From Meira nashicola (taxonomy: Eukaryota; Basidiomycota; Exobasidiomycetes; Exobasidiales; Brachybasidiaceae): DNA of 64,000 bases. Location of the stretch: NCBI GenBank assembly GCA_001600355.1, contig BCJU01000002.1:3224001-3288000 (forward strand). The letters run 5' to 3'. A program made the position numbers and the translations under genes. Below are positions 1 through 10,800 of the stretch, in pieces. The notes beneath the pieces are model-generated. The model ran no database searches. It had not been told where the DNA came from and saw nothing but the letters and a program-made list of their open reading frames with translations. Numbering within the stretch: position 1 is the stretch's first letter; each line of letters opens with the position of its first letter.

Positions 1-320
1 AAACTTATTATTAATCCTGTATGTTGATACTCAATCCGAATGTATAACAGAAATAAGATATACATTTATTTAAAAATACAGCGGATTCAAATTCTATCTA
101 CACAAGGCCAGATGAATCCGTTCTAAGCTTTTTTTACCTGAGATTCAATTTCGACTAAAATTCCTTCTCTTTTAGACTTTTGCTCTTGCGTTTTAGGTTT
201 GATATGATCTACTTGTTCGTCATGTTGACGTTCATGCTCGATTGCTTCCCAATCCGGTTCGATGAGGTCTTTCAATTAGAGGTTATTTACACGATCACGG
301 AGTTTTTGAGTTGACCTTGG
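1..320 (-). pseudogene. Decayed inverted copy of YAE1 3' end
   Basis: Read on the minus strand, this stretch matches the 3' part of the YAE1 gene and its 3' flank at about 935-1303. The encoded STQKLRDRV segment is followed by an in-frame TAA, then by recognisable sequence for the KDLIEPDWEAIEHE stretch. The match continues past the stop into the flank that ends in TTAATAATAAGTTT. Several substitutions separate the copies. No start or N-terminal part is present, so I call it a relict of an inverted duplication rather than a gene. It may continue beyond base 1. Confidence 0.8.
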
Positions 321-528
321 CCTTACAATGAATGTGTTTAGGAAAGTGTTGGTGTTAATATAGGAGGCAAGTATGCATGATGTTAATGGAGCGGCCTTAA
401 TTTTTTTTAGCGCGACGTTTACCCGATTCTTTCGTTCGCGAACTAAATTTTTTTTAGGAAGTACTCCACCACCCTTTTCCCATTGCTCCCTCCTCCCCTC
501 CCCCATTACTCAAGAAGCAGATGCATAT

Positions 529-1146
529 ATGCAATCATATCATTCACAAGAAGAGAAGGATACAGATGGAGGTGGTGATTCTGATTGGCTAGAAGATTCT
601 GAAGATGATCAAATAGAAGACACAAAAGTGGCAGGAAAAGAAGAAGGTCAACAACAATCTACACTCTCAATGGCAGAAAGGGAAACGGGAAAAGTACAAA
701 GAAAGATGTATGATGACGGGTACAGAGAAGGTATTGGATTAGGAAAAGAAGGTGCAATCCAACAAGGATTCGACTTTGGATTCAAGACAAATGGTGCTCC
801 AATCGGTAGACAATTAGGCAATTTGAAGGGCACCTTGCATGCTCTAGAGATTCGTTTGATCCAATCTCGATCCGTAAGAGATTCAGCTAGCAGCCCTTCG
901 TCTTCCGAAAACTTGAACACAATCTTAGCATCAACACAAAAGCTCCGTGATCGTGTGAATCAAATCCAACTGAAAGACCTCATCGAACCGGATTGGGAAG
1001 CAATCGAGCATGAGCGTCAACATGGCGGACAAGTAGATCATTTAAAACCTGAAACACAAGAGCAAAAAACTAAAAGAGAAGGAATCTTAGTCGAAATTGA
1101 ATCCCAGGTAAAGAAGCTTATAACTGATTCTTCTGGCCTTGTATAG
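529..1146 (+). CDS. YAE1: Yae1-family protein (Fe-S / ribosome biogenesis adaptor)
   Basis: Yae1 is known in yeast as part of the Yae1-Lto1 adaptor that brings the cytosolic iron-sulfur machinery to the ABC protein Rli1/ABCE1, needed for ribosome function. The signature is the Gly-rich repeat (deca-GX3) at about residues 61-102: YDDGYREGIGLGKEG followed by QQGFDFGF and GAPIGRQLGNLKG. An acidic N-terminal stretch precedes it and a charged C-terminal tail follows. The frame is open back to an ATG at 373, but the 52 extra residues look non-coding. I chose the ATG at 529, giving 205 residues, which fits the small size of the family. Its 3' end is duplicated in inverted form at 1-320. Confidence 0.78.
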   Translation: MQSYHSQEEKDTDGGGDSDWLEDSEDDQIEDTKVAGKEEGQQQSTLSMAERETGKVQRKMYDDGYREGIGLGKEGAIQQGFDFGFKTNGAPIGRQLGNLKGTLHALEIRLIQSRSVRDSASSPSSSENLNTILASTQKLRDRVNQIQLKDLIEPDWEAIEHERQHGGQVDHLKPETQEQKTKREGILVEIESQVKKLITDSSGLV

Positions 1147-1407
1147 AGTTTGAATTTGCTGTATTTTTAAATGAATGTATATCTTAAATCTCTTCTTCTT
1201 AGAGCGCCCGCACACTTCCAACAGACAGACGAGAATGAGAAATGAATCAGAGTCTCTCGATAAATTCGGATTGAGTATCCACATACAAGATTAATAATAA
1301 GTTTTGAAATTGAATGAGACCAAGTCAGGCTTCCCCTGAACTTCACCTCAGTTAGAACAGGAATAAATTGCAGCAATCCTGTTGATTTTTTTAGTTTTAT
1401 TGTGCAT

Positions 1408-2475
1408 TTACAGCAACAAAGTCGTTTGAACCATAATGTCAGTAACTTGGTAAGCATCAATATTTGAAGCTGGACGACGATCTTCTAAATAACCATATCC
1501 TTGTGCGGCAACATGACGAGGGATACGGATGGAAGCACCACGGTTGGCAACACCACTGGAGAATTGACCAATGTGACCAGTTTCGTGCTTACCGGTCAAA
1601 CGTTGATCGTTATCGGCACCGTAAACGGCAATGTGTTCTGCATGACGTTTGCTCAATTTTTCAATTGCAGCTTCGATTGCCTTCATACCACCTTCCTTGC
1701 GCATTTCTTCGGTACTGTAGTTGGTGTGGCAACCTGCACCGTTCCAGTCACCTGGAACGGCCTTGGGGTGGAAGCTAACCTTGACACCCCAATCTTCAGC
1801 AACACGGATCAACAAGAAACGGGCCATCAACATATCGTCACCCATTTTGATACCTTCACATGGACCAACTTGGAATTCCCATTGGGAAGGCATGACTTCA
1901 GCATTGATACCAGAGATGTTAACACCAGAGTACAAGCAAGCCTTGTAGTGTGCTTCAATAATGTCACGGGCGTACACCTTACCGGCACCAACACCACAGT
2001 AGTAAGGTCCTTGAGGTCCTGGGAAACCACCTTTTGGCCATCCGTATGGTTTGTTGTCAATATCGAACAAGGTGTATTCTTGTTCGATACCGAACCAAGG
2101 CTTGTGAGAAGCAGCTTGTTGCATGGATTTTGCGCAAGAGTGACGGTGGTTTGTCTTGTTTGGTGTACCATCGTTGTTCCAGCATTCTGCAATAACAATG
2201 ATGTTGTCACCACCACGGAAAGGATCAGGGTAGAAAGCAGCAGGACGCAAGTAAACGTCAGAGTTACCACCTTCTGCTTGGTTTGTTGAACTTCCATCGA
2301 AGTTCCATTCTTTCAATTCCTTGACAGCTTTGATTTTACCATCAAGGGTTGTGGTCTTTGCACGGATTTCTCCTTCACCATCAACCCAGATGTACTCAGC
2401 CATGATCTTGCCTTTTTGATCAAGGTTGGCATAGTGGTCAAACAAGCCTGGGTTTTTCAAGAATGGGATAGCCAT
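1408..2475 (-). CDS. Glutamine synthetase (type II)
   Basis: Glutamine synthetase (EC 6.3.1.2) condenses glutamate and ammonia with ATP, the central cytosolic step of nitrogen assimilation. The 355-residue product has the size and motifs of eukaryotic GSII: the beta-grasp N-terminal region with [16 protein letters not shown], the [13 protein letters not shown] motif, the active-site stretches [10 protein letters not shown] and [15 protein letters not shown], the [18 protein letters not shown]/glutamate-binding motif, and the C-terminal [10 protein letters not shown] stretch. No intron is needed. Its upstream region carries GATA-type sites in the CGATAAG form, as does the XDH/cofactor-sulfurase promoter, which suggests nitrogen-responsive control. 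The conventional fungal symbol would be glnA/GLN1; I leave it blank because naming varies by species. Confidence 0.95.
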   Translation of the reverse strand: MAIPFLKNPGLFDHYANLDQKGKIMAEYIWVDGEGEIRAKTTTLDGKIKAVKELKEWNFDGSSTNQAEGGNSDVYLRPAAFYPDPFRGGDNIIVIAECWNNDGTPNKTNHRHSCAKSMQQAASHKPWFGIEQEYTLFDIDNKPYGWPKGGFPGPQGPYYCGVGAGKVYARDIIEAHYKACLYSGVNISGINAEVMPSQWEFQVGPCEGIKMGDDMLMARFLLIRVAEDWGVKVSFHPKAVPGDWNGAGCHTNYSTEEMRKEGGMKAIEAAIEKLSKRHAEHIAVYGADNDQRLTGKHETGHIGQFSSGVANRGASIRIPRHVAAQGYGYLEDRRPASNIDAYQVTDIMVQTTLLL

Positions 2476-3770
2476 GATTGTTTACTTAGAGTAGAGTAAG
2501 TAAGTAAGAGTAAATGAAAGAGGAGATGGTAATGAAGTGAGAGGAAGAAAGTTTAAATATGATATCGTTGTACACTTGCGCGTGAGTGATACCTTCCTTA
2601 ATCTAAGCGAACTTTTGATTGGATTGTACAGATTTAATTGGTAATTAGTGGGCTCTAATGCCTTTCACCCCTAGCCCAAAGGGCGAAACAGGAGAGGAAG
2701 TTTCTTTATCTATTGTGCCAGGCCGACAGACCTAGGCTGGGTTTCATTTTTTTTTGCAAGTCTGTGCGTACGCATCAAACGCGTGTCTAATCACTCGGGG
2801 GCAGCGGATTTGGCAAAATTGGGGAAATTGGGCGGCGCTCCGCAGGTTGAAATAGAGTGGGGCTCCTGTTATTTTTTTTTGAGGAAAGCCACCGATGGCA
2901 CTGCTTATCGGAACGTTAAGAGTGCTAGACCTAAATCAATTAACTGTGTGTAGTTTTTTTGAGCAACTAGCTCAATTAAGGTTAACCAAATGACGCACTT
3001 TGAAGTGGGTTTGTATCTTTTGATTAAAGAAGGGTTAAGGTACAGCCTTGAGTGGACCAATTACCGGCCATGCTTTTCCAATCGATCTTCATACTTTTTC
3101 AAAGTTCATTTCAAGAATTCCCTTGAAAAGCGCTGGAATAAAGTAGGAATTTGAGCAACCGATAAAAACGGAATATGCTGTACCGCAACGCGCTGCGCCT
3201 GTATGCGGGCATGACTCTTTCTTTCTTTTTTTTTGCTTGTTCACGCTCCGATTCTTCCGACCGGCTCGTTACACTCCCCAATCAAATCACACTTTGAATG
3301 CAAGCTGGCCGCATATTCGACAATAGCACCTTTAAAGTCTGCAGAACACCTTCGCTTACGCATCGGTTTGGCCGGTCGTCTTTCGCTCTTGTCGGGAAGC
3401 TCTAGAAATTCATGCAACCTTATCTTTAAGGTCGAGAAAGAAGAGCATATTGCCCCCAAAAGAATCAAGTCCGATAAAAGATAAGAAGAAACAGTAGTGG
3501 ATTTCCGATAAAAATTTGTCAGGGTGGTGGTTGATTAGAGGCGCTAGTGCATGTATAGTCTAACCCCTCGTTCTGGAACTGTGTTTTATTTGTTTTACTA
3601 TGATCATTAATACAAACACACCAAAAGATCTTCCTTTACGAATACTGTTCCTGCGACATTCTCCACAAATTTAACATTTTTCAACAAGATCCAGACCGGC
3701 GGAATATGAAAAAGGCCTCATCGAAAACAGTAGAAGATCTTGTTATCGATTTGAAGAACGTGCCAATGCT
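2476..3770. other. Intergenic, divergent promoter region
   Basis: This stretch of 1.3 kb separates glutamine synthetase (minus) from the F-box-like gene (plus). It holds poly-T tracts and GATA-type motifs at 2706-2711 and 2904-2910 in the orientation of glutamine synthetase. Several further GATAA words lie at 3160-3510. A short upstream ORF starting near 3706 overlaps the start of the plus-strand gene. An 83-codon frame at 3233-3484 has an equally open antisense frame and no recognisable family, so I do not call it. Confidence 0.5.
2904..2910 (-). promoter_or_regulatory. GATA-type site (CGATAAG) upstream of glutamine synthetase
   Basis: The heptamer CGATAAG (read on the minus strand) fits the HGATAR consensus bound by fungal GATA nitrogen regulators of the AreA/NIT2 type. 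It lies about 430 bases upstream of the glutamine synthetase ATG. The same heptamer occurs twice in the XDH/cofactor-sulfurase promoter. The call is by motif only; such words are common by chance. Confidence 0.35.
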
Positions 3771-4889
3771 ATGGTAAGCCTTTTAGATTTGCCATATGAG
3801 TTGCATTGTGAAATCATAAAAGAGTTACCGCTTGGATCGCGAATAATATATCAAACTCAATTATGTAGACATTTACGTATCCGTTTTGCGGGAAGATTCA
3901 CTTTACCTCAACCTTTTTCGTTTCGATTGGTCGAATGGAGAAGGGCATCTAGTGAAGTTGCAAAATTGCTTCAACGAGATGAACAACAGAAGTTATTGGA
4001 AGAAGAAGATGGTGAAACATCCAAAGTTGCTGCCAAAGGTGCATATATGCACATCCCAACACCAAAGAAGTCTATATGGGATACCAGTCCCAGTTCAACA
4101 CCTAAACCTGCACCTGCCAAGCTTCGTGGGCCATTCCAGAACAGAGATGAAGTCTCAGCATTGGCCGGCATATCAAATATAGTAGGACCATTATCGGCAA
4201 ACGTCACAGATGGTAGCCTTGTCGCAAAGACAACCATTATGGACAACATACCGCACGCTGATCATTCGGATGTGGATTTATTTGCAAGATGTTTGAAACT
4301 TTTGGGCAGATTGAATGAACATTCAATACAAAATAACAATCCCGATCAATTGCCTTTGTCGCCCATACATCTAGCCATACCATCAATAGCTATACCGATT
4401 CGTGTTTTGAGTCTATTGAGTAGGACTGGATTCAAAGTAGCAAGTTTAATCTATTTTTTGCAAAACATGCCAGCACTACATTCTGTTGAAACGATTTTAA
4501 TGACACCTGCGGGAAATGCAGAATTAATCTTATGGTCTTTGTTTCAACCTTCAAGGCAAGCATTTCAATGGTCGCACACCTGTTCACCAATCATAGACAT
4601 GCATACCGATGAAGAAAACATTCCATTGGATGTTAGTACATGCGCCGAAACACAAGCTATCGTCGTTCCTGGACCATTTGCTGAAAGAGGACAAGGTTTG
4701 CGAAGTGGATTTAAATGTTTATGCTTTCATTCGCCACATCAACAAAATGATCCTGTTGATGCAGACAAAAAGACATTCCATGTCATCTTTCATGATTGGT
4801 ACGATGAAGGAGAAGCTGAGGGAACACAAGACATGCTGCATTACAGTGAAATAACGTGTAATGCTTGCAAACAAACCATCACATTTTAA
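3771..4889 (+). CDS. F-box-like protein of unknown function
   Basis: A 372-residue single-exon gene. The N terminus (LLDLPYELHCEIIKELPL at about 4-21) resembles an F-box, the Skp1-binding motif of SCF ubiquitin ligase adaptors, but I see no recognised substrate-binding repeats. The middle (about 75-170) is low-complexity and polar. The C-terminal third has paired cysteines (CLC near 315 and CNAC near 366) that might bind metal. A 22-codon upstream ORF beginning ATGAAAAAGGCC near 3706 overlaps the start in another frame and could dampen translation. It is convergent with the dehydrogenase pair, about 90 bases away. The function is not established; the F-box call is tentative. Confidence 0.6.
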   Translation: MVSLLDLPYELHCEIIKELPLGSRIIYQTQLCRHLRIRFAGRFTLPQPFSFRLVEWRRASSEVAKLLQRDEQQKLLEEEDGETSKVAAKGAYMHIPTPKKSIWDTSPSSTPKPAPAKLRGPFQNRDEVSALAGISNIVGPLSANVTDGSLVAKTTIMDNIPHADHSDVDLFARCLKLLGRLNEHSIQNNNPDQLPLSPIHLAIPSIAIPIRVLSLLSRTGFKVASLIYFLQNMPALHSVETILMTPAGNAELILWSLFQPSRQAFQWSHTCSPIIDMHTDEENIPLDVSTCAETQAIVVPGPFAERGQGLRSGFKCLCFHSPHQQNDPVDADKKTFHVIFHDWYDEGEAEGTQDMLHYSEITCNACKQTITF

Positions 4890-4980
4890 AGACGCAAGAG
4901 ACCTTTAATGACATTATCATACAATCATTGTACACTGAACACAAACTATACCCTAATAAATTGTATTTTTTGAATACCGA

Positions 4981-6189
4981 TCAAAAGCACCAGTCAGAAT
5001 CTTTAAGACCAGCGTCATTATTCCAACGTTGCCATAATCGATCTGCTAATTGATCATGAAAGGATTTATACCAAGGTAAGACTAGCTCGACATTACGATC
5101 GTAAAATGCACCTGGACGAGCATCAAACGTATGAGCAAGCCATAAGCCAGTTTGAGCACCTTCTTTCGGTGTGAGTGCTGTTAATCGAATGAAACGTTGA
5201 GCGATTGAACTAATGAATGTTTGATCAGGTGTAAAGAAACCGTTAAAGATATTAGTAGCAACAAAACCAGGGTGAAAAGCTGCAGCGAATTTACTTCTTG
5301 TATTATTTTTTTCTTTTGCCGCCAGATCGAATCGATTTTGAAGAATATTTCCGAAAGCGATTTGCATAGCTTTTGTTTGTCCATATTGATTGAAAAGATC
5401 AATCTTTAAAGGTTTTAAGATTGCATTTAAGATTGGATTTATCTTTGCTGTATGAAAGCCGATTTCCATTTTATGATTTTCTTCTTTTCCTGGTCCTAGA
5501 CTAGGCTGAAATGCAAGTTTAGGATCAAATGTTGCTTGAAATGCACCATTAGATGAAGTTGAAACAATTCGAATAGAATCGGAGAATAGCGATGAAAGCA
5601 AACCTGTGAGCAAGAATTGACCTAGGAAATTAGTAGCATACATATGTTCCAATTTATCAGATGTGAATCGATTTGCATTAAAGGGTTTTTGTGCTATGCC
5701 TGCATTTAAGAATAGGTAGTCAAGCCTTTGATTTGGAAATTCTTGCTTGATTGTATCTACAAAACTCCTTACACTATCAAGTGAAGTTGTATTCAAGGTA
5801 ATCAACCTTAAACGTTTGGTAGTTTTGGTTTCTAAAGAATAAGAATTCAACTCTTTAAAAATGTTTTGAATTGCTTGTTCACCTCTTTCTTTATTTCTAC
5901 ATCCTAAAATAACATTTGATCCTCTTCGAAATTGTTCTTTTGCAATTTGATAACCAACACCAGAATTAGCTCCTGTAACGATTGTTAATGTATCTGAAAG
6001 ACAAAGATTTTCTATTTCATTATTTTTTGGCCAAGGTATTTTTGGTTGAGGAAAAAAGAAAAAGAATGCTTTTGTGATCGATATGCTAATGGTCATATAT
6101 ATTAGCGAAAACAAGAGCCGGGACAGAGTGAATTGGTTCAATTTTGCCGTTGGTGGAAATGGCGGGATAACACTTTCAAGAGGCGACAT
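4981..6189 (-). CDS. Membrane-anchored short-chain dehydrogenase/reductase (copy 1)
   Basis: An NAD(P)-dependent oxidoreductase of the classical SDR superfamily, 402 residues. An N-terminal hydrophobic segment (about 24-48, ending in a run of Phe) should anchor it to a membrane. The Rossmann cofactor motif TGANSGVGYQIA follows, then LNAG for the usual NNAG, the catalytic Ser in IVSTSS and the YGQTK (YxxxK) active site. The general layout resembles retinol-dehydrogenase-like and 3-keto-steroid-reductase-like fungal SDRs; the substrate cannot be read from the sequence. The upstream gene at 6485-7693 is a tandem paralogue of the same length with a nearly identical C-terminal block (GAQTGLWLAHTFDARPGAFY). 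The C-terminal tails of both end near DSDW or ESDW. Confidence 0.85.
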   Translation of the reverse strand: MSPLESVIPPFPPTAKLNQFTLSRLLFSLIYMTISISITKAFFFFFPQPKIPWPKNNEIENLCLSDTLTIVTGANSGVGYQIAKEQFRRGSNVILGCRNKERGEQAIQNIFKELNSYSLETKTTKRLRLITLNTTSLDSVRSFVDTIKQEFPNQRLDYLFLNAGIAQKPFNANRFTSDKLEHMYATNFLGQFLLTGLLSSLFSDSIRIVSTSSNGAFQATFDPKLAFQPSLGPGKEENHKMEIGFHTAKINPILNAILKPLKIDLFNQYGQTKAMQIAFGNILQNRFDLAAKEKNNTRSKFAAAFHPGFVATNIFNGFFTPDQTFISSIAQRFIRLTALTPKEGAQTGLWLAHTFDARPGAFYDRNVELVLPWYKSFHDQLADRLWQRWNNDAGLKDSDWCF

Positions 6190-6484
6190 TTTAGTATGTT
6201 GAAAGGTGGTGTTAGTAATGGTAAAGGACGAATGGAATTAGAAGCCATAAGCAGAAAGAATTTAATGTCAAAAAAGTTATCTCTTGTGGAGAAATTTGAT
6301 TACAAATGTAAAAAAAAAACAAATCTTTTAAGCTATGTACCTAAAGTTTTAGCGTACCGCAAAAATCATCCTGACCTGCTTCTTAACACCGAACGCAGAT
6401 ATAAAAAAAAAAAGAATAAGCGGTACGCGGTAGGAATGCTAATGTTCAAAAAATATTAGATTCTTCATACGGGCAAGTAGTACA

Positions 6485-7693
6485 TCAAAAATGCCAATCG
6501 GACTCTTGTAAGCCTGAATCATTATTCCATCGTTGCCATAATCGATCTGTTAATTGATCGTCAAAGGATTTATACCAAGGTAAGACTAATTCGACATTAC
6601 GATCGTAAAATGCACCTGGACGAGCATCAAATGTATGAGCAAGCCACAATCCCGTCTGAGCACCTTGTTTAGGTGAAATCGCAGTAGATTGAATAACATT
6701 TTTAGCGATTGAAATTCGAAATTGTTGGTTAGGAGTATAAAAGCTTGTAAATATATTCGTTGAAACGTAACCAGGATGAAATGATGCAGTGAATTTGTAT
6801 CGCGGTATATTTTTTGATTTTGCATTTTTATCAAATCGATTTTGTAATATATTATTGAACGCTACTTGCATTGCTTTTCCTTGTCCATATGTATGAAAAA
6901 GGTCTAATGGAATAAATGAGAATATAAAAGCTAGGACTGGATTTAGCTTGACTGTATGAAATCCTGTTTCTAACTCTTGTCCAAGATTTTCAGATCGGAT
7001 GTGCAATTGCGAGTTAAAGTTTGCATTTAAAGCTGCGATAGAAGAAGTTGAAATAATTCGAACATTTTCCGAAAACATAGAAGAGAGTAATCCGGTGAGT
7101 AAGAAATGACCAAGAAAGTTGGTAACATACATATACTCTAATCCTTCTGATGTGAATCTATTAATATCTTTTGGCTTTTGAGCAACACCAGCATTAAGAA
7201 ATAAAAAGTCAACCCTTTTATCTTTAAAAATTATTTTGAATCGTTGTACGAATGCTCTTATACTTTCAAGTGATGATGTATCACAAACTAGTACTTGTAA
7301 TCGCTTATTATCACCATGACTTGATTCGTTTAATATACGTTGAATTGCACTCTCACCTCTTTCAATACATCTACATGCTAAAATCACATTGGATCCTTTT
7401 TGAAATTGTGCTTTTGCGATTTCATATCCTATACCAGAATTAGCTCCTGTTACAATTGTTATCGTTTGGATTAATGGCAAATTTGATTCATCCTCCCTTT
7501 GATTGATTGAAATATTCTTCTTAGGCCAGGGTATTTGTGGTCCAACACTGTTGCAAAACAATAAAGATAATTTTAAGAACCACGTACTGAAACTGGCATA
7601 AATATATGAATACAACAATCGAACGTTCGTAAAATCATCTGTCAGATTTGCAGTTGGAGGAAGCGTGGGGGTGAGGTTACTTGAAGATGCCAT
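6485..7693 (-). CDS. Membrane-anchored short-chain dehydrogenase/reductase (copy 2)
   Basis: This is the tandem paralogue of the SDR at 4981-6189. The frame opens at 7738, but I chose the ATG at 7693 because it gives a 402-residue product starting at the same place as copy 1, with a shared PPTA.L motif near the N terminus. A hydrophobic N-terminal segment is followed by TGANSGIGYEIA (cofactor binding), LNAG, the catalytic Ser in IISTSS and YGQGK (YxxxK). The last 60 residues are almost identical between copies while the middle is diverged, which suggests recent gene conversion at the 3' end or strong constraint there. The substrate is unknown. Confidence 0.85.
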   Translation of the reverse strand: MASSSNLTPTLPPTANLTDDFTNVRLLYSYIYASFSTWFLKLSLLFCNSVGPQIPWPKKNISINQREDESNLPLIQTITIVTGANSGIGYEIAKAQFQKGSNVILACRCIERGESAIQRILNESSHGDNKRLQVLVCDTSSLESIRAFVQRFKIIFKDKRVDFLFLNAGVAQKPKDINRFTSEGLEYMYVTNFLGHFLLTGLLSSMFSENVRIISTSSIAALNANFNSQLHIRSENLGQELETGFHTVKLNPVLAFIFSFIPLDLFHTYGQGKAMQVAFNNILQNRFDKNAKSKNIPRYKFTASFHPGYVSTNIFTSFYTPNQQFRISIAKNVIQSTAISPKQGAQTGLWLAHTFDARPGAFYDRNVELVLPWYKSFDDQLTDRLWQRWNNDSGLQESDWHF

Positions 7694-7885
7694 TGTGTTC
7701 TTTTTGAGGGTGATGATGGTTGTTCTTTCTATGATCATGCCACTTCATAAACATTTCATAACAAGCCGTTCATTTAGCCCCTGTACCATTCCAAAACGGT
7801 ACCGCTGAAAATGCGAACGGTCCCGTCATTTCGGACAATAAGCAAAATAAATAAAATTTACAAAAATCAAACATGCAAAACAATC

Positions 7886-10800
7886 CTACATAATCGAAAC
7901 AAAGAATCCCTTTTCTTCACTATTACTTGGCTCTGCTCCAACTTGAGCTTTTTTAACAATTTCATCAGCACAAGCTAAACGAATCCTTTCAGGAGTAGCA
8001 GGAGAATGTAAAACAAAAGCACCCGTTCCATAACCTGCATCTTCACGTGCACTTGCTATTGCATCTTTAATGGCGAAAAAGTGAAATGCTCCAAGTGAAA
8101 GTGGTGGTTCACCTATTCCTTTACTACCTTGAACTGTTTTAAGAAAATGCGCTTTTCTACCTTCATCACGTTTCATGAATGAAATACGCATATCTCCTGG
8201 CGTATCAAGGAAAGCAGGAATTTTGTAATTACCAGGACCGGTTGTAACAATCGAACTATTCTTTCTCCATAAACTTTCTTCTGTTGTCACTAATCCTATA
8301 CCTTGCATAACTGCTCCTTCAATTTGACCGACATCAATACCAGGATTTATACTTCTTGCAATATCCATTATAATATCCGTTCTTACTATACGTGAATCAC
8401 CCGTTAAAACGTCAATCTCTGCTTCTGCTACGCTAACACCTTGTGTCCAATATGCAAATGGTTCTCCTTTTCCTTCTTCCCAATCCATTCCTTTCACATC
8501 TGTACGATAGTGTCCAACAGCTGAAAGGTTCACACGTGCAAAATATGCATTATGAACTGCTTGTTCAAACGTTTTTCCGTCTTTCTTGAAAGGTGCTAAA
8601 CGTTCATTTAATTGATCACAAGCATCTTTGCATGCTGCTCCATTTAGATCACTACTTGCAGATGCGGCAGTTGGTGATCCATTTGCAACCTCACGAGTAG
8701 ATGTGTGAGCGATATGAATCTTTTCTAGAGGAACGCCCAATTCTGTTGAACAGATTTGAGCAACTTTTGTATTTAATCCTTGACCCATCTCTGTTCCTGC
8801 ATGGGATAACATGATGCTACCATCGTGAGCATAAATGTGAATAAGTACACGAGCTTGATTTAAGTGTAAAGCAGTGAAAGAAATACCGAATCGAGTTCCA
8901 TTGATACTTATTCCTCGCTTCTTCCATCTATTAACAGAATTGAATTGATCAACAGCTTTTCGTCTGGCTTTGAAATCAGAAGTTTTAGTAATCGTTTCCC
9001 ACATTTGTGGTATATTGAAATCTAAAAGTTTTTGACCGTAATGCACTGGATCACCTTCTTTTGACATACTAACAAGACGCATTTGCTCCGTTGGCAATCC
9101 AATCGATCGAGCAGCTCTTTCCATTGCATCTTCAATAATCATAACACCCTGTGGTCCACCGAAACCTCTGAAAGCTGTATTGCTTACCGTATTTGTTTTA
9201 CAAACGAAACCATGAATACGCATCGCATCAAAACGATAAATACCATCAATATGCGTCATTGCACGTTCAACAACTGCTCTAGATAAATCTTGACTCCAAC
9301 CTCCATTATTGTACACTTTTGCATCTAATTTGCGTACTCTGCCATCTTTCATAAATCCTAATTTCCAAACACTTTTGAAGGGATGCCTTTGACCTGAAAT
9401 AGCAATATCTTCATCTCTATCCAACATGCATCGAACTGGCTTTCCACTTATATAACTTGCCAAAGCCATAGGAGCAGCCAAAACGCAACTTCTTGATTCT
9501 TTTCCACCAAAGCCTCCTCCTAATCTTTTTGTACGTGCAGTAATTCTATTTGTTGGAACGTTTATTATATCTGCCACAACTGCTTGAGTTTCGTTTGGAT
9601 TTTGTGTGCTTGACCAAATTTCCATCTGTTGATCTTCTTTTCCCGGTATGCAGAGTACAGCATTCGTTTCAAGATAAAAGTGTTCTTGACCTCCTAGCCG
9701 TGTTTCACCTTCGATCACATGATCGCAATCACTCCAATCATCAAATTCTTTCGAATCACCTTGTTGAATTTTAGGTCTGCAAGAGAAGAAACTTTCTTTT
9801 GCAATCGCTCCATCGATATCCAATATTGGCTCTCCTACACTTTCATATTCAACTTTTACCATACGTGCAGCATCTAATGCTTCTCTGCGTGTTGGTGCAA
9901 GTACTACTCCTACCACTAATCCAACAGCTTCAGAAAATCCGTCACAAAAGAAATGATCATCAAAAGCAGGAGGTCCCCATTTGTTCTTTCCTCCCAACTT
10001 TTTTGAATCTTCCAATCCGACAAAATGTGTTGCTGGACCACCGTGAGGAATCAAGGCAGGTTTGGGATCAATGCTGAGAATTGTTGCATTTGCTTGCGTT
10101 GTTAAAACCAAAGCACCTGCCAATTCACCACTCAAAGGAGCATGATCGTCAACGTACTCTGCTTCTCCGGTACATTGTTTTAATGCTGACAAATTTGGAA
10201 CACTAGCACCTGATCCATTCTTTGTGATTGATACGGGATTATCATAATGTTGTGAGCCGCGTGTAATTGGTCTTTGAAGATGACTGTAAGCGATTTGATC
10301 AAAAGAAGGTAAAGAATCGAGAGTATCATTTTTAGGCTTTTCGCTATTTAATTGCAATTCATCGGCCATTTCTGCAATAAACTTAACCAGAAATCCCAGC
10401 GCCAATGACTTCCGGTAAACAGCCATACCACCGGGTACTCCAAACTTCAAATCAAAATCTTCTCGTGACAAAGAATCAAGTAGATTTGATAACAATGTAT
10501 GATTCACTTGACCATTCACAATAATTATTTGCCCTTTGAGTGCGTCTTGAGTAGCTTTTGCAAAGACAGTGGTAGGTGCCATACCACCGTATGCTAACCT
10601 TGCATCAATGATCTTCCATTCGTTGTTCTTTCCTTCCTCTTGTTCTGCATCAACATACAAACAGCATGTAACAATAGCGATATCGTCATCCTTTCGTTTT
10701 GCTTGCTTGTAAGCTCGAACAAATCGACGACGGGATGGTGAAATTGGACTTTGTAATGGGATTGTAAGGTGAGTAATCACTCCTGATGATGGAAGGGCAG

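Noticed and set aside
373..528. N-terminal 52 residues of the YAE1 frame
   Set aside because: Phe/Arg/Ser-rich text unlike the family, pyrimidine-rich DNA typical of a 5' leader; ATG at 529 fits better.
1464..2297. Long ORFs inside glutamine synthetase in other frames
   Set aside because: Shadows of a strongly conserved gene.
3233..3484. 83-codon ORF in the intergenic region
   Set aside because: An equally long antisense ORF covers it, composition is not coding-like and no motif is visible.
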